A stretch of 46,358 nucleotides of DNA from Chromera velia (GCA_018398765.1 JAHBMJ010000498.1:1-46358), one strand, 5' to 3'; counted from the stretch's first letter, positions 22,259 to 34,393 are shown. Numbers and translations are program-made. The notes: generated by a model from the letters alone, not told the origin.

Positions 22259-24294
22259 GAATCCCTTCGTTGGAGGAACGAAATTTCATTCCTCCCCCTT
22301 TTTTCTCAAGTCCGCCCCATCCCAACCTACCCACCCGGATGCATGGAGCTGCAGTTGCTTATCGCAGGCAGAAGTCCACTCTGGGGAGGGGGGGACGGGC
22401 ACGGGGGGCGTTGCTTGCTGTAGAAAGTTTAGCCTTTCTTTCAGCGATCCGAGCAAACAGCGCGTTCTTTCAAACTCAACTAAGCTTTTCGATCTGATGC
22501 GTGGGTCGATTTCTTCTTGCAAAATTCCGGAAATTTGACACCTTTCTTTGTGCTTTTTCCCTTTTTTTTTGGCAGAGACCTGCCTGCCCCACCAAGGAGC
22601 GGACTTGCGGCTTCTTTGCATGACACAGAGTTCGTTTCGTTTCTCTTCATTTCTCTCGACCGAACAGCATTCTCGCTCATGCTTCTCCGCAGGCATCAGT
22701 AACAAAGACAGCAAAGCAGTCAGTAATTCAGTCAGGAAGGTAAAGAACACAAGCAGGCAGCAGAATATCATCACAAGAGTGTGTGAGTGATTACCTCAAG
22801 GCAACATCGGTGACTGAGTTGATCGAAGTGGGGGGTCTTCTCTTTCCACTTCTTCTTCTTCCGTTTGCATCCCTTCTTTCCTCTTCTTTCGAGGTTCTCT
22901 GTACAGACTCGCTCCAACGTTTGTCTTCGCAGTTCCCTTCTGGGAAGGAAAAAAAAAAGAGACAAGGGGGGAGCGAAGAGAAAAGAAGCTGACGACTTCG
23001 TAAGACAATCCACATTCGATCGATCCAGAGAAATGAAGACGAAATGACGTTCAACGAACGCAGGTGGAGAGGCAATCAATAAGTCACTGATCGAGAGGGA
23101 AAGAACAGAAAGGAAGCACCCTTACCTTCCTTCCCGTCATGCCTGTTGCTACATTTGAGTGAGTGGAGTGGAGAGGAAACATCCCATTCCCCCTGCCAAC
23201 ATGACTCAGGCAGGGGGAGACGCGGCATTGGCATTATTCACGCTTACATGGTCAATGAGGCAATTGCTCTTTCTCCCTTCCTTCCTTTTTTCTTCCCTTG
23301 AGAGGGGATTCATCCTCTCTATGAACCGAACGTCGAAAGCATGAATAAAATACTCGCGCCTCGCGACGTTCTAGGAATTGGTGTAAAGAGAAAAAGCCAG
23401 GCGATTGAGATGCCGTGCTGTGGTTTTGCTCCGTCGTCACAGAGGACTTTCTTTCCCTGCTTCTCCTCCTTGAAATCGGTCTTTCTTTTCGCCTCCTCTT
23501 TTTTCTCTCTCCTTTCCCCCTTCTCGTATTCTTGAGGGAAATGCCGAAAAGGAGGGGACGTTCTTCCTCCCCGGCTTCCCTGTTTCGGCTTTTTTCTGCA
23601 TTCCTCCAACCCTTACTCACTTGCTCACTTCTCATTCAGGCACTCGGCAATTACCTAACGAACAAAATTGTCTGAGAGGTAATGCTTGCTTGTGAGTGGG
23701 TGGGGGGCATGTGCAACCGGTGAACCCCCGATCTTCCCTCCCCTCTCTTCTCTTTCGTTCTCTTTTCGTTGTCCCATCACACCGACGTTACATTGCCATC
23801 GTCTCTAACACCCATCCGTCTAAAAAAAAAAAGATACGTTCGGGCTACATCTACTTGTTCTTCAGCAGCAGCTTCAATCCTTGTTTGCCTTTCTCTGTCC
23901 GTCCGACACAAAAAGAAAAAAAGAGGAGAGAAATGAGAAGAGAAACAAGGGAGAAGAGAGAAAAAAAAAGAGAAATTCCACACAGAAAAAAACAGGAAAT
24001 TCCACCCAGAAAAAAAAAAAGGAACGGACACAAAGAAACCTAATATAGAAAAACTCATATATACAAAGGCGCGCTGCCATCCAGACACGAGAACACGACG
24101 AAGAATGGAAGTGGAATGAACAACAGTATGCAGCAGACATTGGAGAAACAAACAAAGAAAGGAAAGAAGAAAGAAGGGTCGGAGTGGAATAAATGAATGA
24201 CCTTCCAAAGGAACACATACACACACACGGGTTGAGGGAAGAATGGACAGAACTTGGAAGAACGCAGGGAAGGAAGGAACAAAGGGTCGATCGA

Positions 24295-24413
24295 GAAAGA
24301 AAGAAAGAAAGACAGACAGACAGACAGACAGACAGAAAGAAAGAAAGAAAAGAACGAACGAACGAACGAACGAAAGAAAGAAAAGAAAGAAAGAAAGAAA
24401 AGAAAGAAAGCAG
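24295..24413. repeat. Compound (GAAA)n-(ACAG)n-(ACGA)n-(GAAA)n microsatellite
   Basis: Four related tetranucleotide blocks in a row, each 4-6 units long. Successive point changes of one tetranucleotide probably spread by slippage. Confidence 0.95.
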
Positions 24414-25532
24414 CCTGCCTCCCTTTCTCGATCGCAATCTGCCAATTTGCCCTTGATCTTTTCATCGGGAAGGAGGGAAAACAGACAGACAGACAGAGGG
24501 TCTAGACAGAGGGGGGGGCCGGGACGGAAGGAAGAAGGGACCCCACCCCGCACGTACGCAGATTTGCCCGTGGAAGGAAGGAAGAACCAGATTGATGAGG
24601 AGACCGAAGAAACAGGTGAGTGAGGTCCATGCTGCTTCATCATTCATCGACGCGTTCATTCCCCTTTCTTTCTTTTACCCAGAGGAGATCAGAAGAAGAC
24701 AAGACAGACTGTCTCCTGACAGCCCACCCCCCCCTCCCCTGTTACATGTCAATGAGTAAAGATAGCTCCAGAGACAAATGGATCTCTGCGCGCTCTCTCT
24801 TCCAAACATGCTGTCGGTCTCCGGACTCTCTCTTCTATTCTCTCTCGTTTCTTCCTGCCCGTACAATCCCCATAGACTTTCTTTGCTGCATCGACCAATC
24901 CTCCTCACATGAATCCTAATTCTAATCCTAAAATCGACCCGACACGAGTGTCAGAAAAAAACAAACCAAAACAAATACAGCCATGGAACTGCAAAGCAGG
25001 GTGGAATGCCCTTTCTTGTGTTTTTGTTTGAAGACAAAACAGACAAACAAAGTGATGGATGATGATCGATCCGCTCGATCGCTCTTTCAATTCATAAATG
25101 AACGTCTCTCTCCGCATTCCTTCTTGAGAGAGACGGAAGGGCAAGAGACTTGTCAGGCAATTGGTACTGATGATTTGCTGCACTGAGACAAATGTGTGAT
25201 CCTTTTCTTCTCGTTTCTTGCTCTCGCTTTTCCGTTTCCTGGCAGAGAGGCTTCGCTCATCCTTTCCAGCCCTGAATGTGCAAATCTTCACTTACCTCAC
25301 TGCCTATCTGCCTGCCTGCTCCACACAGTTGCTTCCTTCCTTCCACCTTCAAAAAAGAGCGAGTGGCTCAATATGCACGTGTGGAGTTGGTGTTTCTTGC
25401 TGATTTGTCAAGACAAGAGATTGAATGATTCATTAATTGATTTTTTGTGTTACGTGATGGAACGTTGGGACCACTGCATGTCTTTCTTCTCTTGTCTGCA
25501 CCTCTGCTCCTTCCTTCCTTCCTATGTGTCTT

Positions 25533-26713
25533 TCATGCTGCTCCTTCCGCCTCTTCTTCTTCAGAAGACGAACTGGAAGATCTGTTCCCTTTCCTCGTTC
25601 CCTCGGGGGAAGAGGATCCGGACGTTTCCCCCTCTCCCTCAAGTTCCTCTCTCTGCTGACAGGAAATCTCTTTTCCGCCAACCCCCAAGGGCCTCTCACG
25701 CCCCCAACAAAGGGACTCCCCAGGCGACCCGATCATCTCGATTTGCTGCTGTTTCTCTGTTTGTCTCTCTCTGACAAACCTTCTGTCCCCAAATGCCCCC
25801 ACCAGTCGAAGCCCATCTCCCAGTCCACCCCTTTGGTTTGAGAGATCAAAACAACCACTAGAGGGAAACAAAACATACGAGCCCGCCTCCCCAACACACA
25901 GCGGATGTCCGCTCTCACCAGGCAACTCGGTATCGCTTGAGGTCTCTTCAGGTTCCAACAACCCATCCACGACTTCGGAGCTCGAGCCAACCCCCAACAG
26001 GTCTTCGTTCGTTAAAACCTCCAGTGACTCCGGAGGAAATACACCCCCGCTGTCCGCTTGACTGCCTGCTGTTGCTTCTTTTGCTGCTTTTTCCTGATCC
26101 TTCTCTTCCTTCGTAGGCTTACGCCTCGGCTGGAAGTTTTCAGGAGCTGGCCGCAGCTCTTGCTCCGAGTGCGCATATCGGCAGGCATCGCCCTCAGTAC
26201 ACTCACCCACCTGCAGAAAGAAAGAATGGTCGTCCGCGGGGGAAACCACGCATCGACGAAATACATAACAAGAAAGGGCGCATCGAAGGAAGGAAGAAGG
26301 AAACGTGTTTTGGCCTGTCTCTCTCTTGGCAGACAAGTCTCCCATTCGTCCCTTTGTTTGTGCGTCTCTTGAAAGACACCCAAAGAATAGCAACGAAGAC
26401 TTGCACATCAATCAATGCTATAAGACAACTAACTCTGCTGGTAGCCAAAGGTGACCACCCAACGCGACTTGACGATCCATCCCAGCTATCTGGTAGTGCG
26501 GGCAGCGGCAATTAGACGCAAGAGGGAAAGGCGGTATCCATCTCTTTTTGAAAAACCACCCACCAGTTGTGCCTTCCTGTTGTGAGAAGTTTCCTGACCT
26601 CCCTCACTCCCCCACTCATTGACGCACGTACGCACGCACACACTCACTCACCTCGTGCTTTCTGCACATGCTGGTCTTGGCCAAATCAGGAAGTTGCCTG
26701 CATGCAGTGAATA

Positions 26714-26745
<32 letters not shown>

Positions 26746-28123
26746 AAAAAAAAAAGAAAGAAAAACGGAGTTCAGGGAGGGGCAACTCAAAAGAGGAGGT
26801 GGGGGGAAGGGGGGGGGTCACAGAAGCCCCGGGGGGGGGGGGGAGATCTCTCTCAGGAGGTTGGTACCCCGTTTCCTGTTTTTCTTTCTTTCTTTCTCTT
26901 CTTCCACACGCTTACCGGCCCCCCAAAGAGGCCCGAGAGCGTGTGTGGCAGCGTCTCCCTTGCTCACCTATCAGGCAACTGGACTGACAGCCTGGCAGTC
27001 GAGAAGCATAGGAAAGGGTTGAGGGGTGCAGTGGGCCTCCTAGAGAAAAAGCCAGAAGAAAGCAAACAGCCACCTGCCAACCTCGCATGCTCCCCTGTCG
27101 TAGAATCTTGTACGCTCATTTCGATGACACGAATTAAGACAGGCAAATCAAGGTCTCCGTATGCAGAGAAGAAAAAAGGAGTGCAGTCGCTCTCACTCAT
27201 TCAATCGCATGCTTACCTGAGTTCGGCTTTAGAGTGGGCGAACTCACACGCAGCGCCTCGGACGCAGACGCTGCCTGCCTGGACTTTCGGGCACCTGCAT
27301 ACACACATACATACACATATTCATACATACATACACACACATATATACATGCATACTTATGCACACACATACAAGCGTACAGGCATGCATGCAGCATGAA
27401 TACAGGCAGATACGCATACGCGTATGCAGACATGCATACCAACCTACATACAGGAACGTATAAACAGATGAATGACACATGGATGATGCAAGGGAAATTG
27501 AACGCAATCATGTGTGGATGGATTTTCCTCTGAGGCACATTCATATGGTCTTTGTATTGGGGAGCGACTGCGGGCGGAGGGGAGGCGAGTGGGACTCCCC
27601 AGAGAGCGAAAGGACGGAAAAAGAACAGAAGAAAGCAAGCAGGCAGGCAGGTGCATGGGCCAATGGACCAAGAGGGCGGAGTTCACACAGGCCATAGGTC
27701 GGTACCTATTCCTTCAATACAAAGGGAAGAGGGCGAAGGGAGAACAAGAGGACGTGGGGGCAACGAACGAAGGAAAGTGGGAGAAGGGAGTTGAGGGTGG
27801 GAGCTTCGAGCGAAGAGAGTGTGGGGTCCCTCCCACAGTGGGCAACTAGACAATGGCAGCGAAATACAGCGGAAGGAAAGGGACAAGAAGTCAAGGGGGT
27901 GGGAAAGAACTGCGCAGAAAAAGAGAAACAAGTGGAATTCAAAAAGCTCAAAGGATGTCACGGAAAAATGAAGTCACGACATTAGGCGCCTAGTTCACTG
28001 CCTGACTGACATCTTCGTCTTATTGAAAACATTGATCCGCAGTTCCCTCTCGCGGCGCCGTTGCCCGGTCACACCCCTTGCCGGCGTTCCTGTTCCACCA
28101 CCACCTCCTCGACCCGCCAGCAT
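25533..28123 (-). CDS. Tandem CCCH zinc-finger protein, four exons
   Basis: Proposed exons: 28123-28011 (ATG), 27294-27217, 26697-26652, 26210-25533, about 304 aa. All junctions keep phase: exon 1 ends AAGAT with donor GTCAGT, exon 2 ends CTCAG with GTAAGC, exon 3 (46 nt) ends GAG with GTGAGT, and each acceptor follows a (T)GCAG. Exon 1 ends in the lead-in NVFNKTKM. Exon 2 supplies finger 1, CPKVQAGSVCVRGAACEFAH (C-x8-C-x5-C-x3-H), then SKAELR. Exon 3 gives the linker QLPDLAKTSM and, joined to exon 4, finger 2, CRKHEVGECTEGDACRYAH (C-x7-C-x5-C-x3-H), then SEQELR. The two fingers are followed by about 200 disordered residues ending in a Ser/Glu run. The KTxxC lead-ins and AHSxxELR tails are typical of RNA-binding tandem CCCH proteins that act on mRNA stability or translation. 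Its RNA target is unknown. The frame is open to 28229 without an ATG, so 28123 is the likeliest start. Confidence 0.85.
26709..26765. repeat. (AAAG)n microsatellite in CCCH intron 2
   Basis: On the gene's strand this is a (CTTT)n run ending 11 bases before the exon 3 acceptor, so it forms the polypyrimidine tract of the intron. Confidence 0.9.
27298..27440. repeat. ACAT/ATAC-rich repeat in CCCH intron 1
   Basis: Degenerate ACATACATAC and GCATGCATGC units directly upstream (gene strand) of the exon 2 acceptor. Confidence 0.85.
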
Positions 28124-28689
28124 GATGACGGACGATGCCGGGGACTTACGAGACTTTTGTTGTTGCAGTTTGGGTCGTGTCGATGAAATAAGCGGAGCCG
28201 CTTTCTCAGTCACAGACACCGAATTATATCAATCACGACACTTCAAGGTAGGGGAATACTCTCGGTATTGAACGCGCACGTCCAGCGATTGGGCTGGTCA
28301 CTCTTCAAAAGGGTGCGGTGATGGTTTGGACTTCAGTCAGTCAGTTCGTGACGGGCGAGTCAGAAAGAAAATCGTTCGAAGTTAGTCTGTCTGTTGAACA
28401 TTCTCAACACAGCTGGAGGCTGGCAAAGTCTAGGAGACTCATTTGCAGAAGCTGGAGAAACAAATCTCTGCGTCCGCAAAGGGGAAAACGTCTTCGAAAC
28501 GGCAAACTTCGTGTGCTCGGTCGGTCAGTGACGTGCCGCGGCTGCAACATTATTAATAATTTCATTTTGTGCATGCATGGTCGATCGGTTTCTTAATTGG
28601 AGCGTGCGCATGGAGCGCGCCGCGGCGCGCCCACGAAGCACCACATAGCACCATCCATCCACCATCATAGCACCACACATGCACACATG
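28124..28689. other. Promoter-side flank of the CCCH gene up to the palindrome
   Basis: No further gene seen. It contains a TGCATGCA site (28570-28577) and a perfect 16-bp GC palindrome (28615-28630) just outside the left end of the giant inverted repeat. A strong minus-strand donor-like GTAAGT near 28147 might belong to an untranslated exon. Confidence 0.45.
28615..28630. repeat. 16-bp perfect GC palindrome, left flank of the giant palindrome
   Basis: GCGCGCCGCGGCGCGC is its own reverse complement. It lies 60 bp outside the palindrome end at 28690. Confidence 0.95.
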
Positions 28690-29046
28690 CATGGCGGAGT
28701 TATATCGATATAATTCGTTCAGTTAATCTATCCGAAAAGTCGAAGTATACAGCTCATTACAGCTCTATATAGCTCTCAGGAGTCAGACCAATGGAGATCA
28801 ACCCTGGCTGTACATAGTCCTTCGTCTTCCGGCCTGTAAAGTTACAACAGGTGCATGCATTTGTACTCATCTGTTCCGATACTAATAAGATTCAGACAGC
28901 CGACAAGATCCCTGAGCGAGTGAGGCAGATCTGCAGCCAAGGGAACAAATGACATTTCTTTTCTTTTCCTCGACTCTGTATCACCTCTGTCGATGACGCG
29001 CGGGGGGTTTGAGCAGGAGCAAAGTGACGGGGGGGAGAGCTCTGAT

Positions 29047-30447
29047 ATGGAGGTTGACAACGATCCTGTGAGCGTGCTACCGATTACAGGTGGTATCACT
29101 TCACACGTCAACAACACAGGCCCCTTGTCCCCCGGCACACGCAGAGTGCCTGCCTCCTACCGCCAGAGAATAGTAAAACAGTGGTTCGAACTCTTTCTGC
29201 TTCCAGTTTTCGAACGAAAAAAGCTATTTCCGGTCAGCCAGTCAAGTCAGGCAGTGCGACGTACGTTGCTAACCGTGCGAACAAGATGTAAAAGATTTGT
29301 GCAGCTTCTCTGTCTTTCAGGGTTGTTTGGGATTGCTGGTATGGATGGCGGTTTTGTCTTCTCCTTTCTCATCTATTATATCTTCTCTTTTTTTAGACTG
29401 TTTTCCTTTCCTTTTCTTTTTTTTTTCTTTTCGGTGTCCGGTCTTTCCCCTCTTTGTTCTTTGATTTTTCCACAATGTCATACAGCTCTTCTATGGTTGA
29501 CCTTATACCGTGCTCACTCTAGCTTGCGTTTTCCCTTGCCTCAACAGTTTGATTCACCCCTCCATTCAATCATAGTGGTCACCTTTGTTCTCCTCTATCG
29601 TGACACTCTCTTGTTTTCACTTCTCCCCCTCCCTCCACATGTGCAGGTCTGGACAGGCATTCGCGCTTACGATCGGTGCTGGTTCAAATGGAAGTCGTGG
29701 GGCGATGGAGAAGAAAATGGCAACGGTGATCCTTTTGGGAATGTCCCCTTCGCAGACGAAAGGGGTGACGCTCCGCTTTGGGTGTGTGCAGAGCTCCTGA
29801 GTGCTCGCAGGGCTGTCAGTGAGGCGCTTCGGGAGAGCAAGGAGTGGAGTGAGTTGCTCGGTCCGGTGAGTGGGAATCCTTTAGTGGTCAAACCCGTCAG
29901 AGTGGCCCACATTGCCGTAGAAAAGTTCTCTCCCAAGAAATGGGAATCTCTGTATGTTCAATTACAGAAAGCGGCATCTGTGATGGACGGGTGGGTTCGG
30001 TTAAGAGGAGACATCTGTGCAAGTCCTATGTCTTTCCTGGAGGGCGACTTGGAGTCCGTCTTCACGCTGACCGAATCGGATTGGGGAAGAGTGCGAGAGA
30101 AGGAATCAAAGTACGAACGTCAATCAGAAGAAGTGATGCTCATAGGAGATCTGTCGTGACAGTGTAATAGTTATACAAATGTGCAGCTTCAGGACCGAAG
30201 GCCACGGCTTCTCCATGTGTTCTCTGAAGTCGCTCAATGCGAATCTGTCGCTCGGCTCTGGTTGCTTGTTTTCGTTTCTGGCGGTTCCCTGAGTGGCGTT
30301 GACATTGGATCCCTCGGACTGTTCCTCTCGAATGCGAACAAAGGAATCTTCCCGTACTTCCGCTCAGCAGGGGTCAGTCTGTCACTGACAGTCAATCAGA
30401 GATCCTTTGAAAGGAAGGCCCTTGGATCCCTCCCAGCATACTATTAG
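29047..30447 (+). pseudogene. Unrecognised arm gene, 5' part, left copy (one nonsense codon)
   Basis: The ATG at 29047 (MEVDND) is shared with the right arm; an earlier in-frame ATG at 28993 also exists. The first exon encodes a basic helical stretch (RQRIVKQWFELFLLPVFERK, then LLTVRTRCKRFVQLL). A T-rich intron ends in GTGCAG at 29646. The next exon starts VWTGIRAYDRCWFKWKSWGD and runs in one frame to a TAG at 30445-30447, also shared by both arms, but is broken in this copy by TGA at 30157-30159 where the right arm has CGA. A GTCAGT site at 30373 may be a phase-0 donor leading to the downstream exons. No known domain is recognised. The donor of the first intron is not resolved. Confidence 0.5.
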
Positions 30448-30892
30448 GGAAGGGACACAAAGTGGTTGCATTTCTTGTTTTTTTCACATGCATTCTCCTT
30501 TCTGTTCTGTGCATGTCAGTGCATGTTCGTTTTTTACTCCTAGGGCCAGTGTTACAAGTGAACGCTCTCCAGGTCTTTCATCCATACATCTCAACAGTCG
30601 ACGCATGCAGCTTTAGAGAGACCAAGCTTCCCTTGTCCGTCTCCTCTCCTCGTATGTCTTTCTTCCTAGCTGTCTGTCTGTTCTGGATTAACCCTCATTT
30701 CTCCGGGGTTCCTTTCCATATAATGTCCTTTCTCAGCATCCTCCTGTAAATCTGTTCAAATCAATTTCATTCTCTTGGAGCACAACAAACTGAAAGAACC
30801 TTGTGCGGGTCTATGTTTATAGGTGCATCTGTGTTTGTTTCCTCCCTCTTCTTTTCTGTGTTCTGTCTTTTGTGTTTGTTTGTCTCATCCAG

Positions 30893-32345
30893 GATGTGGT
30901 TACCTTTCTGTCTTGGAGAAAGGACTTCACGCTATTTCCATTGCTTCCTAAGAGGCAGGAGGTATCGCCTTCGCCTGTCTCTGCTTCTTCTGTACCTGCC
31001 TCCGCTTCGGCTTCATCTGCCCGCCAGTGGACGTCTTCTTTGGACTTTTGGGAGACGGGGGCGAGTGGCCCTGCAGTGTTCCGATTCGTTGAAACTTCAG
31101 CAGAATTACGAAGCAGAACAGACGAGGATGCGGGGGGTGAGTGGAGAAGTTCATGGGGCGAGAGAGAGAGTCATGCAGTGCGCAAGAGAGAAGTGGCAGC
31201 TCTCGATGAGAGAGGGTGGAGGAGATTCGCAGATTCCTTTCCTCCTCTCTGTCTATTGGAGAGTGGTTGAACACTATCGAGAGTCTGACTGGCAGACTTT
31301 GTATGAGATTCTCAGGGGAGCTGCTGAAGGGGGGGCACGTGAGATTGGTTGGAGGGTTCTGAGTAAGATCATTCAAAAGAAACCCGAGCTTCTGATGGAA
31401 CCCTCGGTGGTGTTTCATATGAGGGAGTTGGAGGCAGAGACAGAAGTGGAGAAGCAAGCATTTGGGGAGAGGGAGATGAACGATATCGACGCGTTGCCTG
31501 TGGGTGCAGGGGAAGACAAAGGGGAGGAGGGGGGCTGGGCTCTCGAACCCAGAGTCGTTCACAGCCCTTCTCCCCACGGACAGGCGACCGTGATTCAGGG
31601 GGGGGAGGGAAGTGGAGCGGCTGACCTGGCTCGTCGCGTCAGATCCCAATCAGCAGGCAAAGCAGCGGCATCCTCGTTTCCCCCCCTCATGCAGACCTCA
31701 CGTCCCAATTTTCCTTTCCCCTCGTCGTCAGTGTCTCTGCAGAAGAGGCCCGCCTCCAGGCCTGCCTCTGCATCTCTGCAGGCACCTGTCAGTCAGCTCC
31801 CATCCTGCTCATCCTATCTGAGGGCCCATCAAAAACGCAGGCAAAGAGAGAAATCCAACAGAAGTCTGCGGGAAGACCTTCCGTCCGAGCTTCCCGTCGC
31901 TTGGGCACACTTTCAAGCTTTCGGGGTGTGGGGGGCAGAGGGAGAAGGAGACGGAGGAGAGGGGTGGAATGAGGAAGAAGAAAAAATTGAGGGAGGGGAC
32001 GGGGGGACGAGGGGAGAGGAGGAAGAGCAGGAGGAGGTCGTGCAAGACTACGAGACCCCTCAAAGGACGCTCGCGCGCAATTGGAGAAGCCTTCAGGGAT
32101 GCACGAGTCAACATAAACAGTCAGTCAGTTCATTTTGTTTGCAGGTAGAGTCATTGGTTTCTGTTGTCTTCTCAACAATTGTCTCCATTGCCTGAAATCT
32201 TCCCCCATTGTGTGCGCGGCCGTTTCAGGCAGCAAGGCTTTACCAGCTACCGAGGTGGCAGACTGCCGAGCTTGCTCAGTATGACGTACCCGTTCACAAC
32301 TTGGTGGGGAAAAAACTGAAAATTCGATTGATCGGGATCATGTAG
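30893..32345 (+). CDS. Unrecognised arm gene, 3' part, left copy
   Basis: The acceptor at 30892 (TTTGTCTCATCCAG) opens a long exon. From about 31080 its clear frame reads LQQNYEAEQTRMRGVSGEV, YWRVVEHYRESDWQTLYEIL and GWRVLSKIIQKKPELLMEPS (helical), then a Ser/Pro/Gly-rich disordered region and an acidic stretch. The frame between 30893 and 31080 is uncertain. A last exon, 32229-32345 after TTTCAG, reads AARLYQLPRWQTAELAQYDV and ends KLKIRLIGIM with TAG. Both pieces recur in the right arm. This is either the 3' end of the gene starting at 29047 or a second gene. No family recognised. This copy has no nonsense codon that I see in the main exon. Confidence 0.45.
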
Positions 32346-34393
32346 ACGCATGTAGATGGCTCGCTTTGTAAACAACGCTGAGTAGATTACAGGTTCTTTC
32401 CGGTTCTTTCTGATTTCTATCGAGTTGAGTTGTAAGCTTCGAACTTCCGATGTTGGCTTTGAATGTTCTAATTGGTCGCATTCTAATGGTCGGGGGGCCG
32501 TGCGCTTTCGAAATCGTTTATCCGCCGGGACAGACCATTAGACTTATGTGGCGCAAATGCGTACGTGCTTACTTGTCAAGCTGTGGGCTTTCCAATAGCC
32601 ATCAGTCATGCTGTGATGTAGTAGGTCATGCAGTTATGGCTGGTGTTGATGTATGTCTCAGAGTCTGCCGTTGGAAAGTCCGTCTGATCTTGTGCCAATT
32701 GTCTTGAGATGAGGGGAGGGCCCAGCGAGGACTCCGAGCGGGGGCTGAGCCTCGACAATGATGTGAACGCAGCAGTATCGATCGATCAGGGGGCGGGACG
32801 AAGTGAACGCAGAAGCAGTACTCTTAGGGATTGCCGACGTCAACGCACGCGCCGGGAGGACCTTCTATATATAGGGAGCTGGCCGGGGGCTTAGCGGGGG
32901 CCTTCAAGGGGGGTTCTCATCCATGAGAGACAACGGCACAGATGCGTATGTTGTTTGTGCGTGCATGCGACCATATACGCGCCAGGTCTTCCCAAATCTC
33001 TCTCTCTCTCTCTCACTGACAAGCATCTCTCGACTATTCAAAACGACTTCTTTTGCCTGCAAACAGCTCGGTCTTTCTCTGTGTGAAATTGTTCGTGCAG
33101 GCAAGCGGCGGTGCAGGGACAAGCAGCGACACAGGGGCAAGCGGAGAACCAGGGAAGAGCGGCGAAAAAGGTCAACAAGAAAAAGAAAAAGTGATTCTTC
33201 CCCCACGAGTCGAGTCGAGTCGGAAACGGGGTCTTTCTCTCTCTCACACACACACAGACACACACGCATACACAGAGAGGGAGGGAGAGAGAGAGGGGGG
33301 GGGAGGGAGAAAGTTTCAGCGAGGTAAAAGAAGGAGAGGCACATGGATGAACAGAGCGTTGTCTGTTCCGACGTCTTTCGACGATCCAAATATCTCTCAC
33401 TTCAAGTCCACCTTTGTTATCCTTCCCCTTCCCTCTGGGTGTCTGGTTCTCTTCCTATCATTACTGATACCTGGTTCCTTTAACAAGAATTCGCTCTCTC
33501 TGATTTACTGATACAGAATTCGCTACCTGGTTTATTACTGATACTGAATTCGCTCTCTCCTTCCTCGCTACTTTTAACCCTTTGCTCGTGCATGGGTCCG
33601 TGGCCTGATCGAGGAATCTTCTGTGATAGATGTTTATGGCACACGGTTTACCCCTTCTTTCAACTCGAAAAGAAGAGGATCGCTCCTTGTCTCAACTACA
33701 TGGCTTTTTGCGTTCCCACCACTTCCATACACCCCAATCCCTGGCTTTGGGTCTCTTTCTTGTTTGGCCGTATTTTCTTTTTTCTTTGCCTCTTTCCGTT
33801 ACGGTGCGTGCCAAGAGACCAGGCAAGGGGAATGAATCAATTCCGTATGGAAGTGGACTAAATCTGTGCACGTACCTAGCTGCGTTTCTTCAATCTTTAC
33901 ATGAGCTTTGGCATGTATGAGGCTGCTATGAGCTGTCAAAATATGGTGGAGTTGCTGCTGGACAGAGAGAAAACAAAGTTTAATTAAAGGCCCTGAGCTT
34001 TGCATAAAGTCCAAAAACATTTAGTGCTGCACTGTGTACTGCAGTTTAATTGCATATCTATTCTATTCTTACTGTGCATAGGCCAAGTTATGGGGTTATA
34101 TAGGGTACATGGGGAGTACTTATGGTTGTCTATAGCCTAGACTCTGCACTGTAAAAAATTACCACTAGTAAAAATGAAGATACACAAAAAATATTGAGAT
34201 GATTCTTTTATCTATATAACATATTTTTAATTTTTTTTTCTGTCTTTTTTTTTTTTTAAATAATACTACATGGACATCCTAACAAACAGATGGGAAATTG
34301 AAACAACCCTAAGGCCACAAAAAGTTGTATAAAAATGTCATGATAGAAATATTATAAAAATATAATAAGTATAGAATATTACAGGCCGTAACA
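32346..34393. other. 3' flank and inner part of the left arm, no gene supported
   Basis: Contains CT/GA and CA tracts (about 33000-33300), an AT-rich block from about 34000, and TATATATAG near 32870. Frames here are low in complexity. The right arm contains the inverted equivalent of most of it, up to about 34080. Confidence 0.5.

Larger units (their letters stand above)
19539..25532. other. About 6 kb of low-complexity, microsatellite-rich DNA without a supportable gene
   Basis: The many open frames here are products of simple repeats (His-Thr from CACACA, Lys-Arg-Glu from GAAA, Cys-Val from TGTG) and carry no domain motif. Scattered splice-like sites exist (for example minus-strand GAGGTAAGT near 25285 and plus-strand CAGGTGAGT near 24620), so untranslated exons cannot be excluded. 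The part next to 25532 is presumably 3' UTR of the CCCH gene. Confidence 0.5.

Noticed and set aside
32904-33389. 161-codon ORF in the left arm as a gene
   Set aside because: It spans CT and CA tracts, has no domain and is not preserved as one frame in the right arm.
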